A stretch of DNA of 64,000 nucleotides from Impatiens glandulifera (lineage: Eukaryota; Streptophyta; Magnoliopsida; Ericales; Balsaminaceae). The notes below the pieces were generated by a model. That model saw nothing but the letters and a program-made list of their open reading frames with translations, was not told the origin of the DNA and ran no database searches. The stretch is from the NCBI RefSeq assembly GCF_907164915.1, contig NC_061869.1, positions 45,195,771 through 45,259,770 of the forward strand. Direction: 5' to 3'. The position numbers and the translations under genes are program-made. Positions 59,401 to 64,000 of this stretch are shown in pieces; the stretch's first letter is position 1, and every line of letters begins with the position of its first letter.

Positions 59401-60440
59401 TATTCACCATCATCATAACAGTTCATTTTTCCATCACTTTCACCCTTAAGTTGTTGCCTAGTTTTAGTATTTCTCTAAAACCTTCATCAAAAGCTGAAAA
59501 CAACTATTTCTTGCCACTCATATGGTTGTTGCAGCATGAATCAAGGTACCACATAAATATTTCATCTTGATTTGTTATTTCCTTCATTTGTATAAGACAT
59601 CAACAATATTTCTACTTCTGTTTCCACATAGTGTGACCTCTCTTGTGATTTGTCTAAACATTCATACGGAATATGCCCAAGTTTATGACATTCAAAATAT
59701 TAAATACTTGACTTGTCATAGTTATGTCTCTCACTGCTTCGGCCTCTACGTCGAAAGCTATCATGTCTCTGTCCTCTTGAAGACTCTCCATATGTAACCT
59801 TCAAGGCCTGATCCTCATCAACATGTATAGTCATTTGTTGCTCATGAACATATAAATTACTTTGTAGTTCATCAATTGAAACTCTGCTGAGATCTTTTAA
59901 CTCTTCAATTGAACAGACTACATAGGAAAAAATAGGGGTCATCGATCTTAGTATCTTTTCAACAACATTCTCATCACTTTCCTTGCCCTTGTGTTGCCTC
60001 ATTTTGTTGACAATGGTTAAAGTACGCAAAAAGTATGCATTCACAAACTCTCCTTCCTTCACCTGTAACACCTCAAAATCCCTTTTAAAATCTTGCAACT
60101 ATGATTATTGAACATGATATGTTCCTTTATGCTTCTTCTTTATGGAATCTCAAATACTTTTAACTGATCTAGTATCTAAAATATTATGAATAACTGTTCT
60201 AGAAATAGCCTAAAACAAATAGTTTTTTGCCTTCAAATCCTTTAGTTTCGTATTGTTGTACGCCTTCACTATAGCTTCAACAATTTTCTCTTCATTCAGT
60301 TGGAATTCCTTCTTCTACAATACCCAATACTCTTTTAATCTAAGAAAATTCTCCATCAATATGGACCAATGATCATATAACCCATTAAACTTTAGAAATG
60401 ATGGTTGAACAAAACAACTTTATATTGCTATTCTTCACTC
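56471..60440 (-). pseudogene. Copia 4 gag-pol, inactivated
   Basis: From the right: gag with 'FNGLYDHWSILMENFL' (DUF4219 type) and UBN2 'LQVKEGEFVNAYFLRTLTIV'. Next come a weak zinc knuckle (C-HKLGHI-P-EC), a damaged protease, and 'QLWHRGYGHLNHKGL'. Integrase has 'YTPQQN' and 'AEAVNWAIHVHNR'. RT has 'KKNTWEL', 'AKGYTQNHGVDYDEVF' (about five residues before it are missing) and 'LDVKL'. RNase H has 'MYLTTTQPTIMF' and 'KRVLRYLKGTYDYG'. Many stops and frame changes. The YVDD region is no longer clear. Confidence 0.87.
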
Positions 60441-60485
60441 AAATCACTTACAAAGTTTTCAGTTATAGCTGACTCTAATACCAAA

Positions 60486-60682
60486 TCTAGAGACAATAGT
60501 GTATAAGAAATGCTTATATTCCTTAATCAACAATAACTAAAAAGATAGGGTTATTTATAGCCTTACAAAAGTAAGAAATTAAAAACCACTACTAACTAAG
60601 TGGTGTTACTTACCAAAGAAATAAAATAGGAACCACTACTAACCCACTACTAAGTTAGTGGTGTTACCAAAGTAAGAAATTA
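60486..60682 (-). repeat. Copia 4 5' LTR (truncated)
   Basis: Starts (plus strand) 'tctagagacaatagtgtata' like 56,187 and stops matching after 'gtaagaaatta'. Confidence 0.8.
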
Positions 60683-61327
60683 AGAACCCAGAGATTCGAA
60701 TCTTCTTCCCTTTGTCTTCTTTCTTTTGCTTCTATCACGTGTTTCGAGCTTCCTCTTTGAAAAGAGATCTCCCCTAGTATCTTATTACTTTCCTTTTTAT
60801 AAGTTAGCTCCTCCTCACATCCTAGAATAGTCATTTGCCTCGAACTACTCAAGGTAGAAACAAAACTATCGGATTTCTAAGGATCTGACAAAGACTTGTC
60901 GGTCCGAAGTCTCTCTACTCGGTCCTTCTTTTCACGCATTAATTTAGGGGAAATGATTGCTGATCTTTCGTGATCTTTTCCATTTTTGGATGACCCCAAA
61001 TCACCGAGGGAGATGGCTGACCAAAACGCCTCCCAAAAGTAAAGTCCTCCCTTCGCCCTTTGGTTTTCGTCATGTCACCAAAATGTCTGGATCATCTGAT
61101 TTCAGGACATGTTTGATTTGTTCATTTAGGGTCTAGGAATTTGCGTCCCTAGACCCCGTTTAACAACAATTATTTTTTTTTCCTTCTTTAGTCGGTAAAA
61201 CAATACTCATTAACAAATTAGATAAAATAAATTAAATCTCACTTTAATTTTTTGGTTTAATTATTAATATTTAATAAACCAAAGTTTTAATTATAAATAA
61301 GATGTAAATTATGGGGTCTACAATTAC

Positions 61328-61462
61328 ACTACAACAAAAAAAAGGGATTTGTGACAAAAATATATTGACGCTTCTAGGTCGTCAGAATATTCCTACAGTT
61401 TTATCCACATAATTTGAGACAAAATTAATAAACGTAAAAAAATAATGAAATAAGAAAAAATA
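61328..61462 (+). mobile_element. CACTA-type transposon terminus
   Basis: 'cactacaacaaaaaaaaggg', the signature end of plant CACTA (En/Spm) elements, then 'gacgcttctaggtcgtcag'. Cut by the LTR element beginning at 61,463. No transposase is visible. Confidence 0.6.
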
Positions 61463-63083
61463 TGTTAAGTTAAAGTCTTTGATCAATTTTCAGTGTATCA
61501 AAAAAACTAAATTGTGTCATTGATTTTGTAGGATCAAAGTGAAGAAGAAAAACCGAAACGGAAAGATGTCCAGTAGTTGATCAAATTCGGTATTTGATCA
61601 ACTTCGGTATTTTGCAAAGCGCGTCCGGTATTATAATCGAGATCAGTTTTATATCAACATCGGTATTATGTGAAGGAGCGCACCCGGTATTATAATCGAT
61701 ATCAGTTTTATATCGAGATCGATTTTATATCAACATCGGTTTTATGTGAAGGAGCACGTCCGATATTTTATCGAGATCGGTATTATATGACTTTAGTATT
61801 ATATTGAAGGAGCGCGTCTGGTTTTATATAACTTCAGTTTTATATAAAAGCGCATCCGGTATTATATCAAGTTCGGTTTTATATCCAAATTAGTATTTTG
61901 GATAGGTGCTTTCGGTTTTATATTAAGTTCAATATTTTGAAAGCGCACGCGGTTTTATATAGAAGCGCATCTGATATTATATCAAGTTTGGTTTTATATT
62001 CAAATCGGTATTTTGGATAGTCACTTCCGGTTTTATATCAAGTTCGGTATTTTAGAATAGCGTCCGGTTTTATATGACTTCGGTTTTATTCAAGCCTTCC
62101 GATATTTTACCAGTTCGGTATTATATCAAGATCCCTCCAGTATTTTATCAGTTTAGTATTATATCAGCTCTTCGGTATGTTACAGAAGCCCGGTTTTATG
62201 AAGCGTCTCCGGTACTTGATCAAGTTCGATATTTGATCAAGCATCCGATGTTGGAAGTCTGACACCAAAGCTAGGCTAATCCTATAGAAGACTGCCACGT
62301 GTCAAAGAAATTCAAATTCCATGTGATGTACGTTCCCAGTATATCACAATTACATTAATGATATTCGACGCACAATCATCCGGTACAGACACGATCAAAA
62401 AGCGCATATTCTTTAATGTACTATTCTGGCGTTCACCCAACCGAATTAGGACAAATGTCCTCTACAGTAAATGTTTATGTTTCCTTTTGCTTATTTAAGG
62501 AGAAGTTAGAGGACAATTTGCAGCGACTTTTTGCCCGATCATTCATCTACTTTGAGCTCTTGATTTTCTCATGGTACTTTTATGCGCTCAAGCTCTCAAG
62601 TTCTAAGAGTTCTCAAGTTTTGCTAGATTGTTAAAAGTTGTATTACATACTGTTTATTCTATGTGAGTTGACGGAATCTATTTATGTCAACAGAGTGTTA
62701 TGTGCTAGGAGTTTGAAAACAAGCAGTGTTCTAAGTCCTGGTTAACCGACTGAATTTACGTACGTGATGTAATCAAACCAAATCTTCTAGTGAAATCCTT
62801 CTCGAGGTTGAGAAAAAGGGTGACGTAGGAGAGTTTTACTCTGAACATCCATAAAAACTCTTATGTCTTGTGTTTCATTTCATTTAGTACTTTCCATTCC
62901 ATTTATCTGCTACTTCAAGTCTAAACAAACAATTCTGCACTTGAACTCTGTTCAAAAGTTTGTGACAACTTATGAAGAATAAAAACGAATATTAACTTCT
63001 AGCAGAGTTAAAATCAAACGAAGGTTTTCACGGTTAACAATACTTGGCCAATCTCCTCTTTATTGTTGTCTCATTTCCTAACA
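61463..63083 (+). repeat. Element 5 5' LTR with internal repeat array
   Basis: About 1,621 bp, TGTTAAG to CCTAACA. From about 61,560 to 62,270 it holds some thirty short units alternating 'cggtattatatcaag', 'ttcggttttatat' and 'agcgcgtccgg'. Confidence 0.86.
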
Positions 63084-63085
63084 AG

Positions 63086-63097
63086 TGGTATTAGAGC
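63086..63097 (+). other. Element 5 primer binding site
   Basis: 'tggtattagagc', two bases after the LTR. Confidence 0.85.
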
Positions 63098-63122
63098 AAT
63101 TGTTTCTATTTTCAAGCATTCG

Positions 63123-63562
63123 AATATCACCAGGTCTGCCTCCAATAAGCTCCCCATGTTCCGCAATAAAGACTTTTTTAATTGGAAGATCCGTATACAG
63201 GTGTATTTGGCCTCACAAGACAGTGACATGTGGTACGTTATCACTGATGGCCCGATAAAGATTGAAAAAAAATATGCGAGTGGACCAATGAAGACAAAAT
63301 GAAGAATAACTTGGATAAATTGGCAAAGCACTCTCTGTATAAAACTCTTGATAAAAACATGTTTGCAAAAATCAGAGGATGTTCCACTGCCAAGGAAGGT
63401 AATCAAGACTCTAGCGGCAGTACTAGTGGGAACTTCGTGCAGAAACTAATGAAGGACATCGGCAGAAGAACTACAAGGGAGGGACCCCAATCTTCTTTCA
63501 TTTCTGTCGTTTTTTTTAATTATGAACTCCTTGAAATACTTTTGTTGAACTTTTGCTCCTGA
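63123..63562 (+). pseudogene. Element 5 gag remnant
   Basis: UBN2/DUF4219-type start ('LPMFRNKDFFNWKIRIQVYL', 'DMWYVITDGPIKIEK') closely like the gag genes at 26,318 and 34,599, so a related family. A frame change near 63,290 is followed by 'KNNLDKLAKHSLYKTLDKNM'. After 'STAKE' the sequence jumps to unrelated residues ending 'EGPQSSFISV', so most of gag and all of pol are deleted. Confidence 0.8.
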
Positions 63563-63610
63563 TTAAGATATGATCAATTGATGGTTTTGATAATTTTAGG
63601 TTAAAACAAT

Positions 63611-63787
63611 CAAAAAGGGAGAAATTGCTAAGATATAAATTGTTGACTTTGATAATTTATTCTAAACAATAAAAGAGGGAGAAATTGTTAGTTTAAAATT
63701 GTTAATTAACTTAGGATAATTAGCCAACGATTATGAAATTACCAGGTTTTGAATATTTATTTTAAATAATCAAAAAGGGAGAAATTG
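63611..63787 (+). repeat. Three polypurine-tract copies before the 3' LTR of element 5
   Basis: 'caaaaagggagaaattg' at 63,611, a variant at 63,671 and another copy at 63,771. Each is followed by 'ytaag' or 'ttag'. The last is the working position next to TGTTAAG. Confidence 0.82.
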
Positions 63788-64000
63788 TTAAGTTAAAGTC
63801 TTTGATCAATTTTCAGTGTATCAAGAAAACTGAATTGTGTCATTGATTTTTTAAGATCAAAGTGAAGAAGAAAAATTGAAAAAGAAAGTTGTCTGGTAGT
63901 TGATCAAATTCGGTATTTGATCAACTTCGATATTTTGCAAAGCGCGTCTGATATTATAATCGAGATTGGTTTTATATCAACATCAGTATTATGTGAAGGA
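63788..64000 (+). repeat. Element 5 3' LTR, left part
   Basis: Repeats 61,463-61,676, including the start of the 'cggtattat' array. Continues past the window. Confidence 0.88.

Larger units (their letters stand above)
56187..60682 (-). mobile_element. Ty1/copia retrotransposon 4, antisense, inside the solo LTR
   Basis: On the minus strand: partial 5' LTR (about 60,682-60,486), primer site 'tttggtattagagtcagc' (60,468-60,485), gag, protease, integrase, RT, RNase H, PPT 'agtttaagggaggaaa' (56,455-56,470), 3' LTR (56,454-56,187). The outer part of the 5' LTR is lost, so no target duplication can be confirmed. Confidence 0.87.
55661..61323. mobile_element. Solo LTR, interrupted by copia 4
   Basis: Starts 'tgtaacgccaaaaattgacc' and ends 'atggggtctaca'. 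Flanked by perfect attac duplications (55,656-55,660; 61,324-61,328). Without copia 4 it is about 1.2 kb, has TG...CA ends, and has no internal domain or second LTR, as expected after LTR-LTR recombination. The end style suggests Ty3/gypsy, but that is inference. Confidence 0.78.
61463..64000 (+). mobile_element. Deleted LTR retrotransposon 5, running off the right edge
   Basis: 5' LTR 61,463-63,083, primer site 63,086-63,097, a 704-bp interior with a gag remnant, reiterated PPTs, 3' LTR from 63,788. The two LTR starts ('tgttaagttaaagtctttga') align to the window end with few differences. Confidence 0.88.

Overview
This is nuclear DNA from a flowering plant, most likely a eudicot. The supporting evidence is a very AT-rich background, split exons with GT-AG introns, a CLE signalling-peptide gene, a MATE/DTX transporter gene, and a dense nest of Ty1/copia LTR retrotransposons with plant initiator-tRNA primer sites. 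Most of the window is repeat-derived. I see one gene that looks intact (the CLE gene). The other host genes are broken. No rRNA, tRNA or CRISPR was found.

Layout. 1-1.1 kb: 3' end of a LINE. 1.4-9.6 kb: AT-rich intergenic DNA with small MITE-like elements. 7.9-8.2 kb (minus): a CLE16/17-type peptide precursor. 11.6-33.6 kb (minus): a MATE transporter pseudogene whose seven exons spread over 22 kb. A copia element (13,323-18,544) sits inside exon 3, with the exon broken exactly at the target duplication. A second copia element (18,957-32,374) sits in intron 2. That second element has been opened by further DNA, including a gag-only LTR element (22,854-27,775, minus) whose LTR edges carry a 71-bp repeat containing the polypurine tract. 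A relative of the gag-only element (33,634 to about 36,200) lies directly against the MATE start codon. Its LTR holds a long array of palindromic TTAGAC/GTCTAA units.

36-42 kb: intergenic, with two hAT-type MITEs and a papain-like cysteine protease pseudogene (40.35-41.2 kb). 42.3-45.9 kb: a second copy of 30.1-33.6 kb, carrying MATE exons 1 and 2 together with the same copia insertion in intron 2, so the duplication came after that insertion. 46.4-50.5 kb: a third copia element with a perfect 5-bp target duplication, no protease region, and a minisatellite before its 3' LTR. 51.8-52.9 kb: a Mutator-like MITE with long TIRs and a perfect 9-bp duplication. 53.1-54.8 kb: a deleted PIF/Harbinger transposon. 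55.7-61.3 kb: a solo LTR with perfect ATTAC duplications, split by an antisense copia element. 61.3 kb to the end: a CACTA-like terminus and then another LTR element that runs off the window.

Nothing here forms an operon or pathway. The story is a transporter locus taken apart by successive nested insertions and then partly copied, beside a compact peptide-hormone gene. The most unusual structures are the repeats built into the LTR elements: reiterated PPT/LTR-edge units, palindromic arrays and a pre-3'LTR minisatellite. No retroelement in the window keeps an uninterrupted pol.
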